Shown: positions 63,338 to 64,000 of the stretch, piece by piece
Position numbering within the stretch: the stretch's first letter is position 1
Layout of the letters: each line of letters starts with the position of its first letter
Origin: Phymatolithon calcareum
Lineage: Eukaryota; Rhodophyta; Florideophyceae; Hapalidiales
Length of the DNA stretch: 64,000 nt
Direction: 5' to 3'
Assembly (NCBI GenBank): GCA_977006965.1
Contig: OZ345376.1
Location: 1,984,001 to 2,048,000, forward strand
Notes under the pieces: generated by a model
The model's database searches: none
The model's input: only the letters and a program-made list of their open reading frames with translations
What the model was told of the DNA's origin: nothing
Position numbers and translations under genes: made by a program

Positions 63338-63660
63338 TTAACAGTTATCAAAAATTAACTGCCTAATGGTGCATATATACTGTTTTATGAGGTGCATCGC
63401 ATGCAAAAAGTGAACCAATCCTGACAATAACATTGGCAAAGGCGATATAATAGAGTCAAAAAATGAAGCATGCACAAATGCAACAAGCCTACTGTGGACT
63501 GTATGGAATATGGCACATGTTGATAACAGTTATCAAAAATTAACTGCCTAACGTTGCATTCAAACTGTTTCATGATGTGCATGGTATGCAAAAAGTGAAG
63601 CAATCCTGACAATAACAATGGCAAAGGCGATGTCATAGCGTTAAAAAATGAAATACGCTC
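63338..63660. repeat. tandem duplication of ~185-bp unit, unit 3
   Basis: Same doublet as in units 1 and 2. The minus strand is open through it and into the LTR-like repeat (63385-63921), but no family is recognised. Confidence 0.75.
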
Positions 63661-63854
63661 TAATGCAACAAGCAGTTCCGCTCCCACTGTGTATGGATTA
63701 TGCCACTGTACTAATCTTGTGCGCCAGATACTGTTCCTGTCTTCGATAAAATTCCATACTATCCTGCGCACTGTTGGCACTGTCATGCAACTTCCGAGAA
63801 GAAACTCATGCGGAGATTGTAGTATCAGCTTCAGAGCAGATGAGGCCAATGACT

Positions 63855-64000
63855 GTGGCTGAAAAGCCCTAAATGAAAGGAAAGGGAATGCGGCTAAACA
63901 GCCGATGGGGAAAAGGAACAAGGATGGTTGTGAAGCAAGAATGGCAAGTGTATTGATCGTGTCACACTCTGTCTGTCGGTCGATTGCGGCGTGCTATCTA
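63855..64000 (-). mobile_element. LTR-like repeat, inverted, unit 3 (cut by window end)
   Basis: Begins TGTGGCTGAAAAGCCC as in unit 2 (44609) and continues to the end of the window. Confidence 0.6.

Larger units (their letters stand above)
51795..64000. repeat. tandem segmental duplication, unit 3 (runs off the window)
   Basis: Begins TTTTCACATCGCGTGAAAAG. It is interrupted at once by the piggyBac-like element, then follows the unit order up to the inverted LTR-like repeat. Its genes are more decayed and more divergent than those of units 1 and 2. Confidence 0.9.

Noticed and set aside
1-64000. tRNA, rRNA or CRISPR features
   Set aside because: No cloverleaf-like tRNA, rRNA core sequence or regularly spaced spacer array was recognised. 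The iterons at 38281-38460 and 39245-39400 are element termini, not CRISPR.

Overview
The window is nuclear DNA from a eukaryote that is rich in transposable elements. It has TATA boxes, AATAAA polyadenylation signals, reverse-transcriptase and DDE transposase genes on both strands, no bacterial-style operons, and no tRNA, rRNA or CRISPR that I could recognise. The hAT, piggyBac-like and copia-like proteins look most like types I associate with oomycetes and other early-branching microbial eukaryotes. That is a guess from family style, not a taxonomic call.

Layout. Bases 1-9552 hold decayed, mostly unrecognised DNA: a LINE relic, several dispersed direct repeats, the remains of an unidentified minus-strand gene (about 4.7-7.5 kb) and a GC-rich patch. 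From 9553 to the window end there is a tandem segmental duplication. Unit 1 is 9553-35306, unit 2 is 35307-51794, and unit 3 starts at 51795 and runs off the end. Once the later insertions are subtracted, units 1 and 2 shrink to about 11.94 and 11.87 kb, so the ancestral unit was about 11.9 kb.

Each ancestral unit carries a set of small unrecognised genes: a secreted protein of 248 residues (plus strand, TATA box and poly(A) signal), an 89-residue minus-strand protein, a small single-span membrane protein, a short Ser-rich frame, and a cysteine-rich protein of about 100 residues. It also holds a LINE relic, a solo LTR and a long inverted repeat.

The units act as empty-site controls for one another, so element ends can be read to the base. 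Unit 1 was hit by a decayed hAT (9722-11051), an intact hAT (14830-16970), a LINE (18006-19780), two pogo-type elements (21924-23186, 24821-26182) and a copia retrotransposon (27745-33802). Unit 2 was hit by an internally deleted hAT (35910-36793), an iteron-rich element with a 9-bp target duplication (38267-39414), LINE copies (41914-42700, and two at one site within 46730-48101) and a 384-bp MITE (48601-48984). Unit 3 was hit by a piggyBac-like element with a YqaJ-type nuclease domain (51831-56596) and several short LINE copies.

The most notable items are the array itself with its small-gene set, the piggyBac plus YqaJ-nuclease element with an ATAT target duplication, a conserved stem-loop in the 3' UTRs of two LINE lineages, and the complete hAT with intact transposase.
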